This document shows, one piece after another, positions 8,464 through 16,723 of a stretch of 64,000 bases of DNA. This DNA is from Nostocales cyanobacterium LEGE 11386 (GTDB lineage Bacteria > Cyanobacteriota > Cyanobacteriia > Cyanobacteriales > Nostocaceae), in contig JADEXK010000023.1 in the NCBI GenBank assembly GCA_015207155.1, positions 1-64,000 of the forward strand. Direction: 5' to 3'. Position 1 is the first letter of the stretch; each line of letters opens with the position of its first letter. The position numbers and the translations under genes were made by a program. The notes beneath the pieces were generated by a model, which was not told where the DNA came from, did not search any database, and worked only from the letters and a program-made list of their open reading frames with translations.

Positions 8464-9504
8464 ATGACTTCTACGAGAATTTCCTTGGAGACAGGTCGGG
8501 ATTGGCTGATGCGGCTAGTCACGAGTGAGACTTTTGTTTATGTGGTGAAACGGATATTGCAAGCACTGTTCACCTTGTTTTTGGCAACGGCGCTGTCATT
8601 TTTCATCATGAAATTATCTCCAGGGGATTATGTCGATACCCTGCGACAAAATCCGACAATTTCTCCAGAACGAATTGAGGAATTAAGGCAGCAGTTTGGT
8701 TTGGATAAATCTTGGCCAGAGCAATTTTGGCTGTGGTTGTGGCAAATCTTGACCAAAGGGGATTTTGGGACAAGTTTTGTTTACCAACGCTCAGTAGCTT
8801 CTTTGTTGTGGGAGCGGATACCAGCAACTTTGCTTTTAGCGATCGCTTCTTTGTTTTTTACCTGGTCAATAGCAATTCCCTTTGGGATTTTGGCTGCTGT
8901 CAGGCAAAATCGAGCCACTGACAAGATTTTACAGGTAATTAGTTACACTGGGCAAGGATTTCCTAGTTTCATTACAGCTCTCTTCCTGCTCATCTTTGCG
9001 CAAATGACTTCACCTATTTTTCCAGTGGGTGGCATGACTAGTATCAATCATGCTGATTTTTCTTGGTTTGGTAAAATCATTGATATTGGCTGGCATATGA
9101 TTTTACCTACTGTCGCCTTGAGTATCACTAGTTTTGCTGGTTTGCAAAGAATCACTCGCGGTGAATTATTAGATGTTCTACGTCAAGACTACATCCAAAC
9201 AGCGCGTGCCAAGGGATTGCCAGAAAATCGCGTGATTTACGTTCATGCACTGCGTAATGCTATCAACCCTTTAATTACTTTGTTAGGCTTTGAGTTAGCT
9301 GGTTTATTAGGCGGTGCATTCATTGCGGAACAGTTCTTTAATTGGCCTGGTTTAGGAAGATTGACCTTGCAGGCGGTGATAGCTAAAGACCAGTATTTAG
9401 TCATGGCTAGCCTAGTAATGAGTGCCGTACTGCTGAATATCGGTAATTTAATGGCAGACTTATTGCTGAAGGTAGCCGACCCCAGGATTCGTTTGGAATC
9501 TTAA
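8464..9504 (+). CDS. Oligopeptide/dipeptide-type ABC transporter permease (DppB/OppB family)
   Basis: 346 residues with six or so membrane helices. Family marks are the N-terminal VVKRILQALFTLFLATALSF helix followed by SPGDYVDTLR; the periplasmic loop with QQFGLDKSWPEQFWLW; and the ATPase-contact EAA loop (ARAKGLPENRVIYVHALRNA, about 255-274). The C-terminus is a typical permease end (VADPRIRLES). Substrates of the family are peptides, nickel or similar solutes, and the real one cannot be read here. The partner permease (DppC), ATPases and binding protein are not adjacent, so this is an orphan subunit. The next gene starts 6 bp after its stop. Confidence 0.88.
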   Translation: MTSTRISLETGRDWLMRLVTSETFVYVVKRILQALFTLFLATALSFFIMKLSPGDYVDTLRQNPTISPERIEELRQQFGLDKSWPEQFWLWLWQILTKGDFGTSFVYQRSVASLLWERIPATLLLAIASLFFTWSIAIPFGILAAVRQNRATDKILQVISYTGQGFPSFITALFLLIFAQMTSPIFPVGGMTSINHADFSWFGKIIDIGWHMILPTVALSITSFAGLQRITRGELLDVLRQDYIQTARAKGLPENRVIYVHALRNAINPLITLLGFELAGLLGGAFIAEQFFNWPGLGRLTLQAVIAKDQYLVMASLVMSAVLLNIGNLMADLLLKVADPRIRLES

Positions 9505-9510
9505 TTTACT

Positions 9511-9792
9511 ATGTTCTCTGAAATTTATTACATAGTGCGATCGCAAACTGATGGACGTTATCTTATAGCTCGTCCCAATGCCGAATCATCAGGTTATTTG
9601 CTACTATTTCGTGAACACTTTGATGCTTTAAGTTATCTCAACACCCATGCAGCAGAAGTAGCAAACCGCTTTGCTGTAGAATCCCTTCCGGGTACACAGT
9701 TGGGAAACTTACTCAAACGTTGGGGTTTTAGTGGTGTGGGTATGGTGACTGACCCTTTAATACCTAAAGTTGAGTTTATGCAGCACAGTTAG
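9511..9792 (+). CDS. Small conserved-looking hypothetical protein
   Basis: 93 residues, soluble and balanced in composition (YYIVRSQTDGRYLIAR, then SYLNTHAAEVANRF). It begins 6 bases after the ABC permease stop, so the two are probably one transcript. No known domain is recognised. It has the look of a compact alpha/beta protein and no signal peptide. A role linked to the transporter is only suggested by position. Confidence 0.65.
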   Translation: MFSEIYYIVRSQTDGRYLIARPNAESSGYLLLFREHFDALSYLNTHAAEVANRFAVESLPGTQLGNLLKRWGFSGVGMVTDPLIPKVEFMQHS

Positions 9793-9833
9793 CTGAATAC
9801 TGCAAGATTTCCAACTCTTACTCTCTGCGCCTC

Positions 9834-9895
9834 TGCGCACGCCACTTGCTACAAGTCGGGAGACCCGCCCAACGCAGTGGCTCCTCTGCGTGAGA
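9834..9895 (-). repeat. 62-bp dispersed repeat, copy A
   Basis: This stretch is the exact reverse complement, over all 62 bases, of 47394-47455. It sits between a rightward gene and the 3' end of the DndD-like gene. GC content is clearly above the surrounding spacers. There is no coding potential. Confidence 0.85.
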
Positions 9896-9928
9896 CTAAT
9901 TCATACTTTCACACAACAACGCCATTTA

Positions 9929-12001
9929 TTAAATAAAACGTTCCACGGCGATAATCTCAGTATACTCAAACTCATTGGGACTTTGCCGCACCAAAGGAAA
10001 TCTTTCCTCTCCCAACTCAATATAATCCTGTTCACAATCTAACTTAGAAGAATAATAGGTCAGTACATATTCCCTACCAATTCTGTTTGACATTTCCTCT
10101 GCCACTTCACCCCGCCACTGAGTCTTAGTTACTAACACAATTAACTGATTTGCTAATTTGGGAATTGTCCCAGCTATGTGTCGTCGAGAGATTTCATCCA
10201 AACTGCCAAACGGTGAATCCATGACTATCGGGAAAGTGCTGCTGTCGGGAAGCATCATCATTTTGCGCTTTTCACTCCATTCCCGCACCTTATCAATGAT
10301 GCTGGCAATAAAAGATAAACTGAGAATTTGATTTTCTCCTGTGGAAGCTGCAACGGGTGCTTCTATACCAGCAGTATGTTCTACCAATGTCAATTCATAT
10401 TTTTCGCTAATCTTAGGAATATATGGAGTCACCGAAATATCATTAAATATCTCTTGTACTCGTTTCTCTAATTGCAGACGAAATTGTGTTTCTTGTCGAT
10501 TTCTAACTTCTGTTAACCTTTCAATGGCATCTTGAGTAGCATTGATACGACGCTGTGCTAATATTTGTTTTTCTTCATTCAGTTTCTGCCTAGCAATTTG
10601 TTTGCCTAAAGCATCAATATCTGTTTTTAAATGAACAAGTTGTTGTTGATTTGCACCTTGTTCTCTATTCAATTCATCAATTTTATTTTCAATTTCGTCC
10701 AAGCGTTTTTGTAAACTGCTAATTTCTTCATTGGCATCTTTTCGCAGTTTTTCTTGAATGCTATCTAATTCACCTTCAACCTGAGATATAGCTTGTCTTA
10801 GCTGATTAATTCTCGCTTGTTCTCTATCAACTTCTTCCCAAAAAATTGTTGCTTGTTTATCAATTTCATCTACTTGGACACCCATGCGAATTGCCGTTTC
10901 TTCTACTAGCGAAGAACCTGCTTTATCTAGCCAAGCTTGTACATGCTCATAGTTAGGAGTTCCTGTGCTTAAGTCTGCACCACAAATACAACGCTGAGAT
11001 TGCAATAATTCATTGACAAATTCCCGTGAAATTCCAGAGGTTAACTCGCCTCGCTGCTTTAAATTATCAATAATTTCCCGAAATTGGCATGTAGTCTCTG
11101 CAAGCAACACTGTGTAACCCCGTGCAGAAATGATTTTTTTCAGTGCTTCTTTATTTTTCTTATATGCTTCCTGATTTTCTGCTTTCTGTAATTCTAAATC
11201 CTGCCATCTTTCTTGCAGTTCTTTGGCAGACATAAGTTCTAATAAGCGGTTACTTGTTTCTTTTTTAAAGGTTTGCTGATATTCTAACTCTTGTTTAATT
11301 TCTGTTTGTCTTTTGGTAATGCGATCGCTTTCTTTTTCTATCTTTTCTTGTTGTCTTAGTAGCTGTTTCGTTTCTGCATCACCAATAGCTTTTAATTCAT
11401 TTTCTAAAGTTTTTTTAGCTTCTCCTAAGTGTCTGATAGAACGGTTGATAACTTCTACACCCAAGAAAATTTTAGTGGCTTCGGCAATTTCAGCTTTTTT
11501 GTCAGAACGAACTATTTCTTCAATCCGTTCACCGTCAAAGAAAAAATATTGATGTAAACTCGCAGGTAAAATTTGATTAATGATATCGTCTGGTTGTTGT
11601 GGTGGTAAATACCATTTGCCATCGTCTTCACCTACCCACATACTTAACTGAGTTTTGCCTGCTTCAAAGTCACTTTCATTTTTGTAAACCCGACAGGAAC
11701 GTTTGACACGATAGCGTTTACCTTCATGTTCCCAGCCAACTTCCACCCAACATTCCACAGCTTGACCTTTTTGCGCTTCGGCTATTGACCGCTTATTAAC
11801 TAGCTGTTCTGTAGAGGCGAAAGCCGCACTAAATTTTTCATATAATACCCAAGTAAAAGCATTCAACAAACTGGTTTTACCAGAACCATTATTACCATGA
11901 ATAATTGTGGTGTTTTGAACATCTCCCACAGCCAGGATGATCTCTGGAGTTATACCATAAAAGGAGCGAAAATTGCACAGCTTAATGGAAGTTAGCTTCA
12001 T
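9929..12001 (-). CDS. DndD-like SMC/Rad50-type ATPase
   Basis: 690 residues. The N-terminus has KLTSIKLCNFRSFYG and a Walker A (HGNNGSGKTSLLNAF, about 35-49). A YFFFDGERIEEIV block follows (about 155). Long coiled coils flank a central hinge with a C-x-C motif (RCICGADL, about 338). The C-terminus has a signature (ENQILSLSFIASI) and Walker B/D-loop (IVMDSPFGSLDE). The FFFDGERI block and overall plan match DndD, the ATPase of DNA phosphorothioation systems. DndD works with DndC/DndE in sulfur insertion, but those genes are absent here. The start codon overlaps the stop of the 57-residue gene (ATGA). It could also be a Rad50-like repair ATPase. Confidence 0.8.
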   Translation of the reverse strand: MKLTSIKLCNFRSFYGITPEIILAVGDVQNTTIIHGNNGSGKTSLLNAFTWVLYEKFSAAFASTEQLVNKRSIAEAQKGQAVECWVEVGWEHEGKRYRVKRSCRVYKNESDFEAGKTQLSMWVGEDDGKWYLPPQQPDDIINQILPASLHQYFFFDGERIEEIVRSDKKAEIAEATKIFLGVEVINRSIRHLGEAKKTLENELKAIGDAETKQLLRQQEKIEKESDRITKRQTEIKQELEYQQTFKKETSNRLLELMSAKELQERWQDLELQKAENQEAYKKNKEALKKIISARGYTVLLAETTCQFREIIDNLKQRGELTSGISREFVNELLQSQRCICGADLSTGTPNYEHVQAWLDKAGSSLVEETAIRMGVQVDEIDKQATIFWEEVDREQARINQLRQAISQVEGELDSIQEKLRKDANEEISSLQKRLDEIENKIDELNREQGANQQQLVHLKTDIDALGKQIARQKLNEEKQILAQRRINATQDAIERLTEVRNRQETQFRLQLEKRVQEIFNDISVTPYIPKISEKYELTLVEHTAGIEAPVAASTGENQILSLSFIASIIDKVREWSEKRKMMMLPDSSTFPIVMDSPFGSLDEISRRHIAGTIPKLANQLIVLVTKTQWRGEVAEEMSNRIGREYVLTYYSSKLDCEQDYIELGEERFPLVRQSPNEFEYTEIIAVERFI

Positions 12002-12171
12002 CGCACCTCTTCTTTGACAATATCTAAAATTTCTTCATTAATGTGGCTGTTGATTTTCTTATCTAGTCTGCCTTTTTCCAACTTCCATACTCGCTCAATA
12101 ATTTGCCGCACTTCTGGTGGCGCACTGGTAATTGGTTCCTGCACATCCTCGATATTTGTCTGTGGTGACAT
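11998..12171 (-). CDS. 57-residue protein coupled to the DndD-like ATPase
   Basis: ATG at 12171 opens a 57-codon frame (MSPQTNIEDVQEPITSAPPE..., ending IVKEEVR) whose TGA overlaps the ATG of the DndD-like gene as ATGA, the classic sign of translational coupling. The protein is soluble, acidic at the N-terminus and helical and basic afterwards (VRQIIERVWKLEKGRLDKKI). Small proteins of this size are found beside dndD in some DNA-modification loci, and I think this is one, but I cannot confirm the family without a search. Confidence 0.65.
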   Translation of the reverse strand: MSPQTNIEDVQEPITSAPPEVRQIIERVWKLEKGRLDKKINSHINEEILDIVKEEVR

Positions 12172-12172
12172 T

Positions 12173-12385
12173 TCAGGCTTTTAAATCAAGTTTTTTCTCT
12201 ATTTTAGCTGTCTTTACTGCTGTATTTGCATCCGTAGAGTTACTATTAGCGTTATCTTTATCTTTTAGTAAAGTGTCGTGGGAGATTCTCAAATTTTTTT
12301 GATAAAAAAGCTTTATTTTTAAACTTTTTTCTGGTATTCTAAATATTAGATTTTTATTATAATGGTATGTAAACCAAATTTTCAA
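12173..12385 (-). CDS. Doubtful 70-codon ORF in the Dnd-like cluster
   Basis: An open frame from a TTG at 12385 to a TGA one base before the 57-residue gene. The N-terminal half is AT-driven (Lys/Asn/Tyr-rich); the C-terminal half (KDKDNANSNSTDANTAVKTA) is low in complexity. No ribosome binding site or domain is recognised. It could be the decayed 3' end of a deleted gene between the helicase and the small protein, or non-coding. Confidence 0.2.
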   Translation of the reverse strand: MKIWFTYHYNKNLIFRIPEKSLKIKLFYQKNLRISHDTLLKDKDNANSNSTDANTAVKTAKIEKKLDLKA

Positions 12386-12515
12386 GTCAAGCTACACCCG
12401 ATTATGATCAAATTCATAATTATATCTTCTCACATCAACTGATATTTAATACATTTTTAATAAAAAAATACATATAAAACTTTTATTACCTATCTTCTTT
12501 CCTATTCTCTATTGA

Positions 12516-13991
12516 TCAAATATCTAATAATCCATAACGCTTTTGTAAATCCAGTAATTTCATCCTGGCTTCGCCAGCGTTATCAGCTAAATCGGCAAAC
12601 TTCACAAAGCGACGCAATTCTTTTTTTAACAGATTGCGTTCTACTTCGATAGTTTCCCGATCTAAATCTGGTGGCAAAACAATCATGTCAAATATAGTGG
12701 CGCGTTCCTTACCAATATGAGGACGTAAAACTCGCCCCCGGCGCTGAATAAACTGGCGAGGATTACCAGAACTTGATAAAATTACCGCAGTTTTAATCGC
12801 AGGAATATCAACACCTTCATCTAAACAACGAATTGCCACTAAACCCTGTAATTCACCACTTTCAAATTGACAGCGTAAAACTTCCCGTTCTTTCAAAGAC
12901 GTATGTGCAGTGTAGGTACTTACTCGATATCCCAAATCTACTCCCAAAATTTTGGCAACAGCTTTGAGTTGACGCAAAGATGAACGCTGTCCAGTTTCTT
13001 GAGAACCATCACTGCAATAAAATAGTGTGTGAGTAGTTTCCCGACGACTTGCCATTAAATCTCGCAAAGCAGTTAATTTATTTTCCGCCGCACCAATTAA
13101 CCTAGCGCGTTGCATTAACAAAGGTTTTAAATCTTCGTTGTCTTCAAAGTTTCCGGCTTCGCTATTTTCTCGTTCTCGATATAATAGACACCGCCCGATT
13201 TTTTTAGTTAACTTTAAATAAGCAATACTTTCTGCTTCAGTTAATTCTACTAGTATTGGATAATACAAATAATGTACCAAAGCCCCTTGAGCGATCGCAT
13301 CTTTCAAAGTAAACTCTGGTTGGAGAACCGGGCCAAAATAATCAAATAATGATTGAGTACCATAATCATCAAAATACCTCTCCGGTGTGGCAGATAAAGC
13401 CAGCCGCAACCCCACCCGGCGCGGTAAGTTTTCTTCTAACTTCGGTGCGCCTAAATTATGCGCTTCATCACCAATAATGAGAGTTTTAGGGGGAAAATAC
13501 TTCAGTTGCGACTGAAACCCATGATTAATTAATGTCGAGTTAGTAGTAATCACCGTGACAAAATTTTGAGAACCGGAACGCAGATTATAAAGTTGCGTAG
13601 ACAGTTGACTTTGCCAAGTGCGTAAATTCTCGAAAGCTAAAATAGGTTGTAAATTAAACTTCTCACATTCCCGTGCCCATTGGGTGACAAGATGACGATA
13701 AGGACACACCACCAACAACACTTGTAAATTAATTTGCTGATATAATTCACAGGCGATCGCTAATGCTGTGATAGTTTTACCACTACCAGTAGCCATTTTC
13801 AGTGTACCTCTGCCATGATTAGCAAACCAGCTAGTGATAGCTTGTCGCTGATACTGCCGCAATTGCAGAGATACAGGCACAATTGGACATCCTGGTAATG
13901 GCTGACGAGTCTGATAACTGCCTTTACCTTCCCTAGCAAATGGAAATTTTAACCTAAAGCTAGGCTGTTGCTGCACTAGATAATTAATCAT
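12516..13991 (-). CDS. DEAD/DEAH-box helicase, phosphorothioation-linked restriction type
   Basis: 491 residues, superfamily 2. Motif Q/I: LRQYQRQAI then KMATGSGKTITALAI (about 60-75). Motif II is GDEAHN, motif III LALSATPER, and the C-terminal RecA domain has YTAHTSLKERE, VAIRCLDEGVDIPA and QFIQRRGRVLRP (motif VI). It most resembles helicases annotated as restriction components of Dnd systems, which act on DNA lacking phosphorothioates. The position upstream of a DndD-like ATPase on the same strand supports this, though 130 AT-rich bases separate it from the next ORF. Alternative: a general DNA-repair helicase of the XPB/UvrB-like class. It starts 27 bp after the downstream end of lexA. Confidence 0.8.
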   Translation of the reverse strand: MINYLVQQQPSFRLKFPFAREGKGSYQTRQPLPGCPIVPVSLQLRQYQRQAITSWFANHGRGTLKMATGSGKTITALAIACELYQQINLQVLLVVCPYRHLVTQWARECEKFNLQPILAFENLRTWQSQLSTQLYNLRSGSQNFVTVITTNSTLINHGFQSQLKYFPPKTLIIGDEAHNLGAPKLEENLPRRVGLRLALSATPERYFDDYGTQSLFDYFGPVLQPEFTLKDAIAQGALVHYLYYPILVELTEAESIAYLKLTKKIGRCLLYRERENSEAGNFEDNEDLKPLLMQRARLIGAAENKLTALRDLMASRRETTHTLFYCSDGSQETGQRSSLRQLKAVAKILGVDLGYRVSTYTAHTSLKEREVLRCQFESGELQGLVAIRCLDEGVDIPAIKTAVILSSSGNPRQFIQRRGRVLRPHIGKERATIFDMIVLPPDLDRETIEVERNLLKKELRRFVKFADLADNAGEARMKLLDLQKRYGLLDI

Positions 13992-14017
13992 TAGTCATCT
14001 CCCCACTCCCCATTTAT

Positions 14018-14623
14018 TCAGTTGTAATCTCGCCAAACCCCAACCAAGGAACCCTGTACCTGCACTTGCATCGCCAGTACCTCAATAGGGTTGTATTTAG
14101 GATTGGCAGGTTTAAGGATCACGCGATCGCCTTGGCGATAAAAACGTTTTAATGTAGTACCGTAGCCATCAACTCTAGCAGCCACAATGGTGCCATTTTT
14201 TAACTGATCCGGTTCTGGTACTGGACGTAAAAATACTAAATCTCCATCGGCGATTAAATCTTCAATCATGCTATCGCCAGCCACTCGTAAAGCGTAGCTT
14301 TGGGGAGGTAAGGAAATATTAGAAAAGTCTAAATGGTCTACAGCATCAGTAAATGGTTCTATTAAACCACCAGCAGCAATTGCGCCTAAAATTGGGATAC
14401 CTTGCTTAACAGTATGCAAAATCCGAATTGTTCGCGCTTTGCCTTCGTTCCACTCAATATATCCTTTAGTACGTAAATGATCTAAACGACTTTGAATCGG
14501 TGCAGGTGATTTCAAATTCATCGCTTGCATCATTTGCCGAATTGAAGGCGAATGCTGGTGAATGCGGATGTATTCTACTAACCAATCATATAGTTCTTGT
14601 TGAGCTTCTGTTAGACGTTCCAT
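14018..14623 (-). CDS. lexA: LexA-family repressor
   Basis: 201 residues from ATG 14623 (MERLTEAQQELYDWL, the usual cyanobacterial LexA start; an upstream TTG at 14647 adds eight unlikely residues). The winged HTH spans about 1-70 (SPSIRQMMQAMNLKSPAPIQ). The S24 autoprotease domain has the Ala84-Gly85 cleavage site (AIAAGG), nucleophile Ser118 (GDSM) and Lys159 (TTLKRFY), so self-cleavage looks intact. In cyanobacteria LexA regulates varied genes besides DNA repair. A LexA box lies 33 bases upstream of its start, which implies autoregulation. It is followed by the Dnd-like helicase gene (27 bp) and preceded by argF. Confidence 0.95.
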   Translation of the reverse strand: MERLTEAQQELYDWLVEYIRIHQHSPSIRQMMQAMNLKSPAPIQSRLDHLRTKGYIEWNEGKARTIRILHTVKQGIPILGAIAAGGLIEPFTDAVDHLDFSNISLPPQSYALRVAGDSMIEDLIADGDLVFLRPVPEPDQLKNGTIVAARVDGYGTTLKRFYRQGDRVILKPANPKYNPIEVLAMQVQVQGSLVGVWRDYN

Positions 14624-14655
14624 AAATTTCTCGGGAAGTAAATACAAATGTCTCT

Positions 14656-14669
14656 AGAACATTAGTACT
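14656..14669 (-). promoter_or_regulatory. LexA box upstream of lexA
   Basis: On the minus strand the sequence reads AGTACTAATGTTCT, a perfect match to the cyanobacterial LexA box RGTAC-N3-DGTWCB described for Anabaena. It lies 33 bases upstream of the lexA ATG, suited to repressing lexA itself. Confidence 0.85.
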
Positions 14670-14755
14670 ACAAAAAAGCCCGAATAACAAGATATCAAGT
14701 AAAAAGATGAAAGGCAAAAGAAAGACTATTCTCATGACTTTTGCCCTGTAAATTT

Positions 14756-15676
14756 TTACTCTGCCCCTAAAATACTGGCAAGTAAAGCTTTTTGGGCGTG
14801 TAAGCGATTTTCCGCTTGTTGCCAAACTCGTGACTGAGAACCTTCTATGACTGCCTCAGTAATTTCTTCGCCACGATGGGCTGGTAAGCAGTGTAAAACA
14901 ATTGCCTCTGGTTCAGCAAGACTTAATAACTGTTCGGAAATTTGGTAAGGTTGAAAAATTGGCAGGCGATCGTCTGCTTCTGTTTCTTGTCCCATACTAG
15001 CCCAAACATCGGTATAAAGCACGGCAGATCCCTTAGCTGCTAATTCTGGATCATGAGTGAGGAGAACTTCAGTTTTATTGTTAGCAATTGTTCGTGCTTG
15101 TTCTACAATGCCAGCATTCGGCTCATATCCATTAGGGGTAGCAATTCTCACATTCATTCCTACTAAAGCACAGCCTAACATGAGAGAATTAGCTACATTA
15201 TTGCCATCACCTACGTAGGTCAAAGTTAAGCCCGCAAGCTTACCAAAGCATTCTTGAATTGTCAATAAATCAGCTAATACCTGACAGGGATGTTCCAAAT
15301 CGGTTAGGGCATTAATTACAGGAATTTTGGCATAATTGGCAAAAGTGTCTAACTCTTGCTGTGCAAAGGTGCGAATTGCCAAAATATCTAGATATCGATC
15401 CAAGACCCGCGCTGTATCCTGAATAGGTTCCCCACGACTAACTTGAGTGACATTGGGGTTGAGGTCAATTACCTGTCCACCTAGTTGATACATTGCCACA
15501 GTAAAACTGACTCGCGTGCGAGTTGAAGCTTTAGAAAACAACAAACCTAACACCTGATTGCAATGCAACTTCAACTGTTGTGCTTTGAGTTGGGTTGCTA
15601 ATTGCAGGAGTTCTTGAAGTTCCCTGGGACTGAGGTCAGCCAGACCTAATAAATCTCGTCCTATCAACGCTGCCAT
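14756..15676 (-). CDS. argF: Ornithine carbamoyltransferase
   Basis: 306 residues, the standard length. It condenses carbamoyl phosphate and ornithine to citrulline (arginine synthesis, cytoplasm). Motifs: SKASTRTRVSF (carbamoyl phosphate binding, about 49-59), HPCQVLADLLTI (about 130), DGNNVANSLMLG (ornithine side), and the HCLPAHRGEEI block near the C-terminus. It lies upstream of lexA on the same strand, 132 bp away; the LexA box lies in that gap. The argF-lexA order is also seen in Nostoc/Anabaena genomes. Confidence 0.96.
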   Translation of the reverse strand: MAALIGRDLLGLADLSPRELQELLQLATQLKAQQLKLHCNQVLGLLFSKASTRTRVSFTVAMYQLGGQVIDLNPNVTQVSRGEPIQDTARVLDRYLDILAIRTFAQQELDTFANYAKIPVINALTDLEHPCQVLADLLTIQECFGKLAGLTLTYVGDGNNVANSLMLGCALVGMNVRIATPNGYEPNAGIVEQARTIANNKTEVLLTHDPELAAKGSAVLYTDVWASMGQETEADDRLPIFQPYQISEQLLSLAEPEAIVLHCLPAHRGEEITEAVIEGSQSRVWQQAENRLHAQKALLASILGAE

Positions 15677-16002
15677 GCTTCCGAATCTGTAAAGAACAAT
15701 TATCGATTTCTGTTCCTTTACCTAGCTGGGTCAAAAAAAGCACAGTTTTAAACCTGTACCCAATATTTTTGTGTCCAGTCCAGGATTTGAATTAGCTTTT
15801 GCTATGAATATTAATTTATCAACTTTACCAGTAAATAAAATCACTAATTTTTTTCGGATTCATTACGCTTGTATGCTTCACTCAACCATCCAGACGTTCT
15901 CAGGTCAGAATATCAATGTTTTTTTGTACTTGACTGTAGAGAGTTAAACTTCTTATGTTAAGATAGGAAGTCGGTTAACGTTTGAAAGCAATAACCATGT
16001 TC
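15677..16002. other. Spacer between argF and tRNA-Thr
   Basis: 326 bp, AT-rich, divergent between argF and the tRNA gene. The right end holds a plausible tRNA promoter, listed separately. Nothing else is recognised. Confidence 0.4.
15930..15959 (+). promoter_or_regulatory. Candidate promoter of tRNA-Thr
   Basis: TTGACT (15930-15935) and TATGTT (15954-15959) are separated by 18 bases and lie about 43 bases before the tRNA. The spacing and fit to sigma-70 consensus are reasonable. No start site can be shown from sequence. Confidence 0.4.
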
Positions 16003-16074
16003 GCCAGCATAGCACAGTGGTAGTGCATCCGACTTGTAATCGGAAGGTCGTCGGTTCAAATCCGACTGCTGGCT
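16003..16074 (+). tRNA. tRNA-Thr (anticodon UGU)
   Basis: A 72-nt cloverleaf. The acceptor GCCAGCA pairs with TGCTGGC. There is a D arm with GGTAGTGC. The anticodon arm is CCGA/TCGG around a loop with TGT, which reads ACA threonine codons. The T arm has GGTTCAAATCC. CCA is not encoded. A terminator hairpin follows, and a decayed integrase gene lies 128 bp downstream, so its 3' end may have served as an attachment site. Confidence 0.95.
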
Positions 16075-16098
16075 TAACAAAAACCAATACAATCAAGA

Positions 16099-16121
16099 GC
16101 CGGACTCAGTTCCGGTTTTTT
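16099..16121 (+). terminator. Rho-independent terminator of tRNA-Thr
   Basis: A CCGGA/TCCGG stem with a six-base loop (16100-16115) is followed by six T residues. It begins about 25 bases after the tRNA 3' end. Confidence 0.75.
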
Positions 16122-16201
16122 AGTGCCTGCAATTCAAAGTAATATTATTACCTTAAATTACTCTAAAATACCTTTAATCGCAGTTCAAAATTAGTTCAAA
16201 A

Positions 16202-16312
16202 ATGAAATGGACAATTGAAGCTGTTAATGAAAGACTCAAAGCAGGCAAGGTAGGAGTGAGGGTATGCGTGCGGGGCGATCGCTTTTGCATCATTAGCAGG
16301 CGACAAATATAG
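16202..16312 (+). pseudogene. Remnant of a tyrosine recombinase (integrase), N-terminus only
   Basis: A 36-codon frame (MKWTIEAVNERLKAGKVG..., then VRGDRF) resembles the first residues of cyanobacterial site-specific integrases, which begin with VNxRLxxxxVGVRVxxRGDRLYL-like sequence. The frame ends at a TAG (16310) before any catalytic part, and no integrase sequence is seen downstream. Its place just after tRNA-Thr fits the scar of an integrated element. Confidence 0.5.
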
Positions 16313-16568
16313 CGACATTAATTTGTAAATGTATATGAGGTTTGGAAGGCGATCGCTCACTGACTTAACCTCTAAATTTCAGGCTTGAGGAAATTAAAGC
16401 AAATATATACAGTCGATTAAAATTTGGCTTTTAGTGTTGATTGCTCAAAGCTCTGAAGCAACTGAGTTGATACTGAGTACTTTGCTATATAAGCCAGTAA
16501 GGGAGCCGTAATAACTTCATTCTTTGTCACTGTCTGTGATATAATCACGCCAGTCTAATTGAGTCAAA

Positions 16569-16658
16569 ATGCTGGTATTTAAAACTAAGTTGCAAAATAC
16601 AAACGAGCAGTATCAAGCTCAAGCAAGCAATTTAGAACATCTCATTTTGTCTTTATAA
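16569..16658 (+). pseudogene. Remnant of a TnpB-type gene, N-terminus only
   Basis: A 29-codon frame starting MLVFKTKLQNTNEQYQ matches the typical N-terminus of IS200/IS605-family TnpB proteins (MLVFExKLxGTxEQY). It ends in TAA after ILSL with no RuvC domain following. It is a decayed fragment of an IS605-type element 66 bp before the response regulator gene. Confidence 0.5.
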
Positions 16659-16723
16659 CCTGAGATGGATGCCAGAAAAGCAACTCCTTGACAGGCTAAA
16701 ATTAGAAGTTAATTTGATGTAAA

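Noticed and set aside
14586..14825. 79-codon minus-strand frame across the lexA promoter
   Set aside because: It overlaps the end of argF, the LexA box and the start of lexA in another frame, so it is a chance frame.
16075..16723. Second attachment site (duplicate of the tRNA-Thr 3' end)
   Set aside because: No copy of the tRNA 3' end longer than a few bases (TTCAAA) was found downstream, so the element boundaries cannot be set.
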